Positions 9,885 to 17,560 of a stretch of 64,000 nt of DNA are shown piece after piece. The DNA lies in NCBI GenBank assembly GCA_000696115.1, contig JJOH01000001.1, positions 248,001-312,000 on the forward strand, given 5' to 3'. A program made the position numbers and the translations under genes. Under the pieces are notes generated by a model that saw nothing but the letters and a program-made list of their open reading frames with translations, ran no database searches and was not told where the DNA came from. Positions within the stretch are counted from its first letter, which is position 1. Each line of letters opens with the position of its first letter. Source of the DNA: Streptomyces olindensis (GTDB taxonomy: Bacteria; Actinomycetota; Actinomycetes; Streptomycetales; Streptomycetaceae).

Positions 9885-11696
9885 ATGACCGAGACGACCA
9901 AGACCCCCGCCCCGGACGCCACGCCCACGCCGCCCGCCCTGCGCGGCCTCATACCGCTGCCCGCGGCGGCCGCCCGCGCCCTGCTCCTCGCCGGCGGCAT
10001 CGCCACCGCGGCCTCCGCCTTCCTCGCCTGGACCTGGACCGCCGAATTCCCCGGCGACCTCACGATCAACGGCTACCCCGGCGGCCTGCAGTGGCTCACC
10101 TTCACCGCCGGCGTCCTCACCGCCCTGTTCGCCCTCGCCTCCTACGGCATCCGCGGACTCGGCTGGCTGCTGCCCGCCCGCAACAACGCCCCGCTCGTCC
10201 TCACCGCGCTCGGCGGCTTCACCGTCACCTGGTTCACCGTCATCGCCATCAGCGTCGAACTCGGCGGCGTCGTCAACCTCGAACCCGGCGGCTGGATCGC
10301 GGCCATCGCCTCCCTCCTGCCCCTCATCGGCGCCTTCGCCCTCCCCCAGGAGCGCACCGGCACCGACGGCATCAAGGAAGCCCTCAAGGCCTACATCGCC
10401 AAGCCCGACCGCATCCCCGCCCCCCAGGCCACCGCGCCCTGGGTCCAGCGGGCCGTCATCACCGTCGTGACGATCATCGGCCTGGGCGTCTTCACCTACG
10501 GCATCGACACCGAGTACGGCGAACTCTTCGTCGGCTACCTCTTCGTCGTCACCTTCGCCATGTGGGCCCTGCACACCGCCGGCCTCCTCGACCGGTTCTC
10601 CGCGCAGGTCGCCGCCAACCGCAGCTTCACCCTCGCCATGGGCTTCGCCGCGGCCATCGCCTTCCCCTTCACCCAGACCGACGACCACTACGCCAACATC
10701 GGCGTCAACATCCTCATCTTCGGAACCGTCGCCCTCGGCCTGAACATCGTCGTCGGCCTCGCCGGACTCCTCGACCTCGGATACGTCGCCTTCCTCGGCG
10801 TCGGCGCCTACACCGCCGCCCTCGTCTCCGGCTCCGAGTTCTCCACCATCTCCGGCGTCCACTTCCCCTTCTGGGCCTCCGCCCTCACCGGCGCAGCCGC
10901 CTCCCTCGTCTTCGGCGTCCTCATCGGCGCCCCCACCCTGCGACTGCGCGGCGACTACCTCGCCATCGTCACCCTCGGCTTCGGAGAGATCTTCCGCATC
11001 GCCGTCAACAACATGGACGGCGACTCCGGACCCGACGTCACCAACGGCCCCAACGGCATCTCCAACATCCCCGACCTGAACCTGTTCGGCTTCAACTTCG
11101 GCCAGGCCCACGACATCGGCGGATTCACCCTGGGCCGCTTCGCCAACTACTACCTGCTGATGGTCCTCATCATGGCCATCGTCGTCCTCGTCTACACCCG
11201 CGCCGCCGACTCCCGCATCGGCCGCTCCTGGATCGCCATCCGTGAGGACGAGACCGCCGCCACCGCCATGGGCATCAACGGCTTCCGCGTCAAGCTCATC
11301 GCCTTCGCCCTCGGCGCCGCCCTCGCCGGCCTCGCCGGCACCGTCAGCGCCCACGTCACCTACAGCGTCGTGCCCACCCCGTACCAGTTCGCCGGATCCA
11401 CCCCGCCCAACTCCGCGTTCCTCCTGGCCGCGGTCGTCCTCGGCGGCATGGGCACCGTCGCCGGACCGCTCCTCGGCGCGGCCCTGCTCTACCTGCTGCC
11501 CGAGAAGCTCGTCTTCCTCCAGGACAAGTCGCTCCTCGCCTTCGGCATCGCGCTCATCCTCCTGATGCGCTTCCGCCCCGAAGGCATCATCGCCAACCGC
11601 CGCCGCCAACTCGAATTCCACGAGACCGGCCAACTCGACGTACCCAAACAGACCACGCTGACCGACGAACCGGCCGTCACCAAGGCGGGGGCGTAA
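9885..11696 (+). CDS. livM: branched-chain amino-acid ABC transporter permease LivM
   Basis: A 603-residue permease. The C-terminal part (roughly residues 265-580) is the LivM domain, with NILIFGTVALGLNIVVGLAG, AYTAALV, a conserved RLRGDYLAIVTLGFGEIFRI stretch (in part) and MGINGFRVKLIAFA. It is much longer than enterobacterial LivM because of an N-terminal section of about 250 residues with roughly six further hydrophobic segments and a Pro/Thr-rich start. Such extensions are known in actinobacterial LivM. ATG at 9885, four bases after the livH stop. Confidence 0.92.
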   Translation: MTETTKTPAPDATPTPPALRGLIPLPAAAARALLLAGGIATAASAFLAWTWTAEFPGDLTINGYPGGLQWLTFTAGVLTALFALASYGIRGLGWLLPARNNAPLVLTALGGFTVTWFTVIAISVELGGVVNLEPGGWIAAIASLLPLIGAFALPQERTGTDGIKEALKAYIAKPDRIPAPQATAPWVQRAVITVVTIIGLGVFTYGIDTEYGELFVGYLFVVTFAMWALHTAGLLDRFSAQVAANRSFTLAMGFAAAIAFPFTQTDDHYANIGVNILIFGTVALGLNIVVGLAGLLDLGYVAFLGVGAYTAALVSGSEFSTISGVHFPFWASALTGAAASLVFGVLIGAPTLRLRGDYLAIVTLGFGEIFRIAVNNMDGDSGPDVTNGPNGISNIPDLNLFGFNFGQAHDIGGFTLGRFANYYLLMVLIMAIVVLVYTRAADSRIGRSWIAIREDETAATAMGINGFRVKLIAFALGAALAGLAGTVSAHVTYSVVPTPYQFAGSTPPNSAFLLAAVVLGGMGTVAGPLLGAALLYLLPEKLVFLQDKSLLAFGIALILLMRFRPEGIIANRRRQLEFHETGQLDVPKQTTLTDEPAVTKAGA

Positions 11697-11701
11697 TCAC
11701 C

Positions 11702-12565
11702 ATGACCACACCTGTACTCGAAGCACGCGACGTCACGATGCGCTTCGGCGGCCTCACCGCCGTACGCTCCGTCGACTTCACGGTCAACGCCGGCGAGATC
11801 GTCGGCCTGATCGGCCCCAACGGCGCCGGCAAGACCACCTTCTTCAACTGCCTGACCGGCCTGTATGTCCCCACCGAGGGCACCGTCTCCTACAAGGGCA
11901 CCGTCCTCCCGCCCAAGCCCCACCTGGTCACCCAGGCCGGCATCGCCCGCACCTTCCAGAACATCCGCCTGTTCGCCAACATGACGGTCCTGGAAAACGT
12001 CCTCGTCGGCCGCCACACCCGCACCAAGGAAGGCCTCTGGTCCGCCCTCCTGCGCGGCCCCGGCTTCAAGAAGGCGGAAAAGGCCAGCGAGGAACGGGCC
12101 ATGGAACTCCTGGAGTTCATCGGCCTCGCCCACAAGCGCGACCACCTCGCCCGCAACCTCCCCTACGGCGAACAGCGCAAGCTGGAAATCGCCCGCGCCC
12201 TGGCGAGCGAGCCCGGCCTGCTCCTCCTCGACGAGCCCACCGCCGGCATGAACCCCCAGGAGACCCGCGCCACCGAGGAACTCGTCTTCGCCATCCGCGA
12301 CAAGGGCATCGCCGTCCTCCTCATCGAGCACGACATGCGCTTCGTCTTCAACCTCTCCGACCGCGTCGCCGTCCTCGTCCAGGGCGAGAAACTCGTCGAA
12401 GGCACCTCCGAGGTCGTCCAGGCCGACGAACGCGTCATCGCCGCCTACCTCGGCGAACCCTTCGAAGGCGACCCCGGCGAGGCCGAAGCCGCCGAGGTCG
12501 AGGCCGCCGAAGCCGCCGCCGACGCGACCAGCACCACCAGCAGCACCAAGGGAGAAGCCAAGTGA
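11702..12565 (+). CDS. livG: branched-chain amino-acid ABC transporter ATPase LivG
   Basis: A 287-residue ABC ATPase. Walker A is GPNGAGKTT, the family signature is LPYGEQRKLEIARAL (the LivG variant in which YGEQ replaces SGGQ), and Walker B is LLLLDEPTAGMN followed by the switch His in IEHDM. About 30 residues rich in Ala and Glu (EAEAAEVEAAEAAAD) are added at the C-terminus and are probably disordered. It overlaps livF by four bases (GTGA), giving coupled translation. It pairs with LivF as a heterodimeric motor. Confidence 0.94.
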   Translation: MTTPVLEARDVTMRFGGLTAVRSVDFTVNAGEIVGLIGPNGAGKTTFFNCLTGLYVPTEGTVSYKGTVLPPKPHLVTQAGIARTFQNIRLFANMTVLENVLVGRHTRTKEGLWSALLRGPGFKKAEKASEERAMELLEFIGLAHKRDHLARNLPYGEQRKLEIARALASEPGLLLLDEPTAGMNPQETRATEELVFAIRDKGIAVLLIEHDMRFVFNLSDRVAVLVQGEKLVEGTSEVVQADERVIAAYLGEPFEGDPGEAEAAEVEAAEAAADATSTTSSTKGEAK

Positions 12566-13278
12566 CCGCACTCCTCGAGGTCGAGGACCTCCGGGTCTCC
12601 TACGGCAAGATCGAAGCCGTCAAGGGCATCTCCTTCAGCGTCGAAGCCGGCCAGGTCGTCACCCTCATCGGCACCAACGGCGCCGGCAAGACCACCACCC
12701 TGCGCACCCTGTCCGGCCTGCTCAAGCCGACGTCCGGGAAGATCCTCTTCGACGGCAAGCCCCTCAACGGGGTCCCCGCCCACAAGATCGTCGCCCTCGG
12801 ACTCGCCCACTCCCCCGAAGGCCGGCACATCTTCCCCCGCCTCACCATCTTCGAAAACCTCCAGCTCGGTGCCTTCCTGCGCAAGGACAAGGACGGCATC
12901 GAAAAGGACATCCAGAAGGCGTACGACCTGTTCCCCATCCTCGGGGAACGCCGCAACCAGGCCGCGGGCACCCTCTCCGGCGGTGAGCAGCAGATGCTCG
13001 CGATGGGCCGCGCCCTGATGTCCCAGCCCAAGCTGCTCATGCTCGACGAGCCCTCCATGGGCCTCTCCCCGATCATGATGCAGAAGATCATGGCGACGAT
13101 CTCCGAGCTGAAGTCCCAGGGCACGACGATCCTCCTCGTCGAACAGAACGCCCAGGCCGCGCTGTCCCTGGCCGACCAGGGCCACGTGATGGAGGTCGGC
13201 AACGTCGTCCTGTCCGGTACGGGGCAGGACCTGCTCCACGACGAGTCGGTACGCAAGGCGTACCTCGGCGAGGACTGA
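12562..13278 (+). CDS. livF: branched-chain amino-acid ABC transporter ATPase LivF
   Basis: A 238-residue ABC ATPase of standard LivF length. Walker A is GTNGAGKTT, the signature LSGGEQQMLAMGRAL, Walker B LLMLDEPSMGLSP, and the switch His lies beyond LLVEQN in the family pattern. GTG start at 12562 inside the end of livG. It is the last gene of the operon and is followed at once by a long convergent terminator. The set livJHMGF forms a complete high-affinity uptake system for leucine, isoleucine and valine or related amides. Confidence 0.94.
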   Translation: MTALLEVEDLRVSYGKIEAVKGISFSVEAGQVVTLIGTNGAGKTTTLRTLSGLLKPTSGKILFDGKPLNGVPAHKIVALGLAHSPEGRHIFPRLTIFENLQLGAFLRKDKDGIEKDIQKAYDLFPILGERRNQAAGTLSGGEQQMLAMGRALMSQPKLLMLDEPSMGLSPIMMQKIMATISELKSQGTTILLVEQNAQAALSLADQGHVMEVGNVVLSGTGQDLLHDESVRKAYLGED

Positions 13279-13297
13279 GGTCCCTGACATATACGAA

Positions 13298-13341
13298 AAA
13301 GGGCCCGCCCACCTTTCCTACGGAAGGTGGGCGGGCCCTTT
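13298..13341. terminator. bidirectional terminator between livF and the ANTAR regulator
   Basis: 18-bp inverted repeat (AAAGGGCCCGCCCACCTT at 13298-13315 with its complement at 13324-13341), 8-nt loop, A run before and T run after. It serves both convergent genes. Confidence 0.9.
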
Positions 13342-13349
13342 CGTGCCGC

Positions 13350-14006
13350 TCAGCCCTTGTTGGCCTTCTTCTCCTCGGCGTCCTGAATGACCGCCTCCGC
13401 GACCTGCTGCATCGACATGCGGCGGTCCATCGACGTCTTCTGGATCCACCGGAACGCGGCCGGCTCGGTCAGCCCGTACTCCGTCTGGAGGATCGACTTC
13501 GCCCGGTCCACCAGCTTGCGCGTCTCCAGCCGGAGCGTGAGGTCGGCGACCTCCTTCTCCAGTTCCTTCAGCTCCGTGAACCGCGACACGGCCATCTCGA
13601 TCGCCGGCACGACGTCGGTCTTGCTGAACGGCTTCACGAGGTACGCCATGGCACCGGCGTCCCGGGCGCGCTCCACCAGGTCGCGCTGCGAGAAGGCGGT
13701 CAGCATCAGCACCGGCGCGATGCTCTCGTCGGCGATCTTCTCCGCCGCGGAGATGCCGTCCAGCTTCGGCATCTTCACGTCCAGGATCACCAGGTCGGGG
13801 CGGTGCTCACGGGCCAGCTCCACGGCCTGCTCACCGTCACCGGCCTCACCGACGACGGTGTACCCCTCCTCCTCCAGCATCTCTTTGAGATCGAGCCGGA
13901 TCAGCGCCTCGTCCTCGGCGATGACGACCCGCGTCGTCATCGGAGGCACGTGCGACTTGTCCTCATCAGGCACGTCAACAGGCTGGGGCGACTCGGGGGC
14001 GCTCAC
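13350..14006 (-). CDS. pdtaR: ANTAR-domain response regulator (PdtaR-like)
   Basis: A 218-residue response regulator. Receiver domain from about residue 25 (VVIAEDEALIRLDL) with phospho-acceptor Asp76 in VILDVKMPKLDG and Lys in YLVKPFSK. A coiled linker (TELKELEKEVADLTLRLETRKLVDRAK) leads to a C-terminal ANTAR domain (about 150-210) that binds RNA hairpins and antiterminates transcription. This architecture and length match mycobacterial PdtaR, the partner of the histidine kinase PdtaS. No kinase lies nearby; in Streptomyces it is encoded elsewhere. GTG start at 14006 with GGAG five bases upstream. Confidence 0.9.
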   Translation of the reverse strand: MSAPESPQPVDVPDEDKSHVPPMTTRVVIAEDEALIRLDLKEMLEEEGYTVVGEAGDGEQAVELAREHRPDLVILDVKMPKLDGISAAEKIADESIAPVLMLTAFSQRDLVERARDAGAMAYLVKPFSKTDVVPAIEMAVSRFTELKELEKEVADLTLRLETRKLVDRAKSILQTEYGLTEPAAFRWIQKTSMDRRMSMQQVAEAVIQDAEEKKANKG

Positions 14007-14108
14007 GTGGGCTCCTTGGTACGGGGCAGGCCGGTACTGCTCCCAAGAGCGTACCTAGCAGCAGGGCCGCACAGTGAACCGGTACACTGCTCATCGGTCC
14101 CCTGACTT

Positions 14109-14192
14109 GCCCGGTTGGAGGAACTGGTCAGACTCGCGGCACTCAAAATGCCGTGCCCTTTGGGCATGTGGGTTCGAATCCCACACCGGGCA
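14109..14192 (+). tRNA. tRNA-Leu (CAA anticodon)
   Basis: 84-nt class II tRNA. The acceptor stem pairs GCCCGGT (14109-14115) with ACCGGGC (14185-14191), discriminator A. The anticodon stem GGCA/TGCC holds the loop CTCAAAA with anticodon CAA, reading UUG. A long variable arm (GTGCCC...GGGCAT) and a T arm GTGGGTTCGAATCCCAC are present. The CCA end is not encoded. Confidence 0.95.
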
Positions 14193-14203
14193 CCTCAGCA
14201 GCA

Positions 14204-14242
14204 GAAGCGGAGGATCACGTTCGCGTGGTTCTCCGCTTTTTT
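14204..14242 (+). terminator. terminator of tRNA-Leu
   Basis: Hairpin GAAGCGGAG...CTCCGCTT with a TTCG-type apex and a terminal run of six T. A textbook intrinsic terminator 12 bp past the tRNA. Confidence 0.85.
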
Positions 14243-14280
14243 GCTACCCGAAGTCAGCGTCCGTGACGCACAGTGATCGC

Positions 14281-15069
14281 ATGAACGTTCACGGTACTGA
14301 TGTACGGCGCGAAGCTCTGAGTTTGCTGCGCGGCGGCGCGAAGAACGCGGATGTGGCCCGCAGGCTCAAGGTCCCGCTGGGTACGGTCGGCTACTGGAAA
14401 CACATGGACCGGGCGAAACGCGGCGAGTGTCCCGGTCGACATGATCCGAAGTGCCCCCGGTGCGACGGGCGGCACCTCGACGAGGCCGCCTACGCCTACC
14501 TACTGGGTCTGTATCTGGGCGACGGCCACATCAGCCACTACTCCGAGCACCGTGTACCCAACCTCATGATCACGTGCACGGAGTCGTGGCCCGGGCTGAT
14601 GGAGGAGTGCGAACGGGCCATGCGGGCGGTCTTCCCCGAGAACTCCGTCTGCCGTGTCCGCAAGACGGGCTGCCGCAATGTGAAGGTCTACTCGAAGCAC
14701 CTGCACTGCCTATTCCCCCAGCACGGCCCCGGCAAGAAGCACGAACGCCGTATCGCCCTGGAACCCTGGCAGCAAGCCATCGTCGACGCCCACCCCTGGG
14801 AGTTCATCCGGGGGCTCATCCACTCCGACGGCTGTCGGATCACCAACTGGACGACCCGCATGGTCGCCGGCGAGCGTAAGCGCTACGAGTATCCCCGGTA
14901 CTTCTTCACCAACGTCTCCGAGGACATCCGGCGGCTCTACACCGACACCCTCGACGAGCTCGGTGTCGAGTGGACGCACTGCACCCGCAACGGCAACCCG
15001 TTCAACATCTCCGTCGCCCGCAGAGACTCCGTCGCCCTCATGGACGCCCACGTCGGGCCCAAGTACTGA
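14281..15069 (+). CDS. free-standing LAGLIDADG-type endonuclease with helix-turn-helix N-terminus
   Basis: A 262-residue protein. Residues 9-42 look like a helix-turn-helix (ALSLLRGGAKNADVARRL then VPLGTVGYWK). Cys50, Cys58 and Cys61 form a small zinc-finger-like cluster. Two LAGLIDADG-type motifs follow about 100 residues apart: LLGLYLGDG (74-82) and FIRGLIHSDG (175-184), each ending in the acidic residue that binds metal. This is the pattern of a monomeric homing endonuclease. Start ATG at 14281; its ribosome site is weak. The codon use is less biased than that of neighbours. It sits between tRNA-Leu and pyk, and its stop is only four bases from the pyk stop. Similar genes are often annotated as transcriptional regulators in Streptomyces, but nuclease activity here is untested. 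Confidence 0.75.
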   Translation: MNVHGTDVRREALSLLRGGAKNADVARRLKVPLGTVGYWKHMDRAKRGECPGRHDPKCPRCDGRHLDEAAYAYLLGLYLGDGHISHYSEHRVPNLMITCTESWPGLMEECERAMRAVFPENSVCRVRKTGCRNVKVYSKHLHCLFPQHGPGKKHERRIALEPWQQAIVDAHPWEFIRGLIHSDGCRITNWTTRMVAGERKRYEYPRYFFTNVSEDIRRLYTDTLDELGVEWTHCTRNGNPFNISVARRDSVALMDAHVGPKY

Positions 15070-15073
15070 CGTC

Positions 15074-16510
15074 CTACTTCGGGGCGTCGTCCTCGCCGAT
15101 GTGGTGAACGCGGACCATGTTCGTCGAGCCCGAGACCCCGGGCGGGGAGCCGGCCGTGATGACCACCGTGTCGCCCTTGGCGCAGCGGCCGTAGCGGAGG
15201 AGGAGTTCGTCGACCTGGTCGACCATCGCGTCCGTGGAGTCGACGCACGGTCCGAGGAAGGTTTCCACGCCCCAGGTGAGGCTGAGCTGGGAGCGGGTCG
15301 CCTGGTCGGGGGTGAAGGCCAGAAGGGGGATGGGTGAGCGGTAGCGGGAGAGGCGGCGGGCCGTGTCGCCGGACTGGGTGAAGGCGACCAGGAACTTCGC
15401 GCCGAGGAAGTCGCCCATCTCCGCGGCCGCTCGGGCGACCGCGCCGCCCTGGGTGCGGGGTTTGTTGCGTTCCGTCAGGGGCGGCAGGCCCTTGGCCAGG
15501 ATGTCTTCCTCCGCCGCTTCGACGATGCGGGCCATCGTGCGGACGGTTTCGATGGCGTGTTTGCCGACGCTGGTTTCGCCGGAGAGCATCACCGCGTCGG
15601 TGCCGTCGATGACGGCGTTGGCGACGTCGGAGGCCTCGGCGCGGGTGGGGCGGGCGTTGTCGATCATCGAGTCGAGCATCTGGGTGGCGACGATGACCGG
15701 TTTGGCGTTGCGCTTGGCCAGTTTGATCGCGCGCTTCTGGACGATCGGGACCTGTTCCAGTGGCATTTCGACGCCGAGGTCTCCGCGGGCGACCATGATG
15801 CCGTCGAAGGCGGCGACGATGTCGTCGATGTTCTCGACGGCCTGGGGTTTTTCGACCTTGGCGATGACGGGGAGGCGGCGGCCTTCCTCGTCCATGATGC
15901 GGTGGACGTCCTGGATGTCGCGGCCGCTGCGGACGAAGGAGAGGGCGATGACGTCGAAGCCGGTGCGCAGGGCCCAGCGGAGGTCGTCCTCGTCCTTTTT
16001 GGAGAGAGCGGGGACGGAGACGGCGACGCCGGGGAGGTTGAGGCCCTTGTGGTCGGAGATGACGCCGCCCTCGACGACGGTGGTGCGGACGCGGGGGCCG
16101 TCGACCCGGGTGACTTCGAGGCAGACTTTGCCGTCGTCGACGAGGATGCGTTCACCGGGGGTGACGTCGTCGGCGAGGCCGGCGTAGGTGGTGCCGCACA
16201 TGTGGCCGTCGCCTTCGGCGCCGTCTTCGACGGTGATGGTGAAGGTGTCGCCGCGTTCAAGGAGTACGGGGCCTTCGGTGAAGCGGCCGAGCCGGATTTT
16301 CGGGCCTTGAAGGTCGGCGAGGATGCCGACGCTACGGCCGGTCTCGTCGGCGGCCTTGCGCACCCGGTGGTAGCGCTCCTCGTGCTCGGCGTGTTCGCCG
16401 TGGCTGAGGTTGAAGCGGGCCACGTCCATTCCGGCGTCGACCAGGCCTTTGATCTGGTCGTAGGAGTCGGTGGCGGGCCCAAGGGTACAGACGATCTTTG
16501 CTCGGCGCAT
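15074..16510 (-). CDS. pyk: pyruvate kinase
   Basis: A 478-residue pyruvate kinase, making pyruvate and ATP from phosphoenolpyruvate and ADP at the end of glycolysis. It opens with MRRAKIVCTLGPAT; the active-site block is present (IAKVEKPQAVENIDDI, MVARGDLGVEM, VIVATQMLDSM), and the TRAEASDVANAVIDGTDAVMLSGE helix (in part) is canonical. The C-terminal domain ends with the allosteric region (DTVVITAGSPPGVSGSTN). The longer open frame upstream of 16510 has no family similarity, so the ATG at 16510 is used. Convergent with the LAGLIDADG gene. Streptomyces usually carry two pyruvate kinases. Confidence 0.96.
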   Translation of the reverse strand: MRRAKIVCTLGPATDSYDQIKGLVDAGMDVARFNLSHGEHAEHEERYHRVRKAADETGRSVGILADLQGPKIRLGRFTEGPVLLERGDTFTITVEDGAEGDGHMCGTTYAGLADDVTPGERILVDDGKVCLEVTRVDGPRVRTTVVEGGVISDHKGLNLPGVAVSVPALSKKDEDDLRWALRTGFDVIALSFVRSGRDIQDVHRIMDEEGRRLPVIAKVEKPQAVENIDDIVAAFDGIMVARGDLGVEMPLEQVPIVQKRAIKLAKRNAKPVIVATQMLDSMIDNARPTRAEASDVANAVIDGTDAVMLSGETSVGKHAIETVRTMARIVEAAEEDILAKGLPPLTERNKPRTQGGAVARAAAEMGDFLGAKFLVAFTQSGDTARRLSRYRSPIPLLAFTPDQATRSQLSLTWGVETFLGPCVDSTDAMVDQVDELLLRYGRCAKGDTVVITAGSPPGVSGSTNMVRVHHIGEDDAPK

Positions 16511-16676
16511 AGGTCCGAGCCTATGAGTTACCGGTGGGTAGAGAATTGGTCGTGCGTGACTACTCAACAGACTTTGCGTGAAGCGTTATTGACAAGTGTT
16601 GAATTGTGCGGTGGGGCGCTCCGATGAGCACCCCGAGGGGAATTCGGTCGTGTTTTCGGAATTCACTCCGGGGGGC

Positions 16677-17396
16677 TTACAGCCGCGGCGGCACCATCGT
16701 GAAGCGGGCGTTGATCTGGGCGTGGACGCGCTGGCGTTGGGGTTCGAGGTCGAGGGGGGCGGCGGGGGCGCTTTCAGCGGCGGCGCCGTAGGCCGCGGAG
16801 CGCATGCGGCCGGGTGCCTGGGGGTAGGCGGGCGGGCTGCTCTCCGCGCCGATGTCGGCGAGTTCGACGAGGGCGGAGAGGGTGGTGCCGAGGGCTTCGG
16901 CGTATTCGCGGGCGCGTTGGACGGCTTCCGTCACGGCCTTCTTGCGGGCTTCGCGGTGGGCGGGTGAGTCGGGGCGCAGGGCCCACCAGGGGCCGTCGAC
17001 GCGGGTGAGGTCGAGGTCGGCGAGGCGGGTGGTGAGTTCGCCGAGGGCGGTGAAGTCGGTGAGTTCGGCGGTGACGTGGACGCTGCCGTGGTAGGTGCGG
17101 ACGCGTTCGCCGCGGCCGTGCTTGGTGAGTTCGGGGGTGATGGAGAAGGCGCCGGTCTCCAGGCGTTCGACGGCGTCGCCGTAGGACTTGACGAGGTCGA
17201 GGACGCCGGCGTTGCGGCGGGTGAGGTCGTCGAGGGCGGAGCGGCGGTCGCGGCCGCGGGCGGCGACGGTGATGCCGATGCGGGCGATCTCGGGGTCGAC
17301 TTCGAGGCGGGCCTCGCCGCGGACGGCGATGCGCGGGGCGTCGGGTGTGCCGTAGGGGACGGCGGGCTGGCCGGCATCTCCGGCGGGCGTGGTCAT
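16677..17396 (-). CDS. SIMPL-domain (DUF541) protein
   Basis: A 239-residue protein with a single SIMPL/DUF541 domain: IAVRGEARLEVDPEIARIGITV at the start (shown in part), the NAGVLDLVKSYGDAVERLETG segment in the middle, and the HREARKKAVTEAVQRAREYAEALG helix late in the protein. Members bind or signal through IRAK-family proteins in mammals, but in bacteria the role is not settled; a few are periplasmic. No signal peptide is visible here, so a cytoplasmic place is likely. ATG at 17396 is chosen; the codons before it are not family-like. It lies upstream of pyk on the same strand, 166 bp away. Confidence 0.8.
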   Translation of the reverse strand: MTTPAGDAGQPAVPYGTPDAPRIAVRGEARLEVDPEIARIGITVAARGRDRRSALDDLTRRNAGVLDLVKSYGDAVERLETGAFSITPELTKHGRGERVRTYHGSVHVTAELTDFTALGELTTRLADLDLTRVDGPWWALRPDSPAHREARKKAVTEAVQRAREYAEALGTTLSALVELADIGAESSPPAYPQAPGRMRSAAYGAAAESAPAAPLDLEPQRQRVHAQINARFTMVPPRL

Positions 17397-17487
17397 ACGC
17401 CCCACTCTGTCATGTCTTGGCTGGCCGGAGGCCTGGAGTCGGTGATCCCGAGTCATCTAATCGCAACCTGCCGGGGCTGTTGCTGCC

Positions 17488-17509
17488 GGTCATGAACGGG
17501 TCAGAATCT
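17488..17509 (+). promoter_or_regulatory. candidate PHO box (PhoP direct repeats)
   Basis: Two adjoining 11-nt units GGTCATGAACG and GGTCAGAATCT, about 50-70 bp before the nucleotidase start. PhoP of Streptomyces binds 11-nt direct repeats opening G(G/T)TCA. A further GTTCACC lies at 17531-17537. Match judged by eye. Confidence 0.4.
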
Positions 17510-17531
17510 ACGCGCGTTATCTACGCGCGTT
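17506..17531. repeat. tandem 13-bp repeat upstream of the nucleotidase
   Basis: ATCTACGCGCGTT occurs twice head to tail (17506-17518 and 17519-17531), partly overlapping the candidate PHO box. Each unit holds the palindrome ACGCGCGT, so it may be a dimer-binding operator. Confidence 0.8.
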
Positions 17532-17560
17532 GTTCACCGTGTCCCCGAGGAGTGCCAGCC

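Noticed and set aside
14193..15073. An integrated element using tRNA-Leu as an attachment site
   Set aside because: No integrase gene and no repeat of the tRNA 3' end is found between the tRNA and pyk. Only the LAGLIDADG gene lies there.
16511..16676. A TTGACA-containing plus-strand promoter upstream of pyk
   Set aside because: TTGACA at about 16589 has no matching -10 at the right distance and no plus-strand gene follows; the 166-bp gap is the pyk upstream region.
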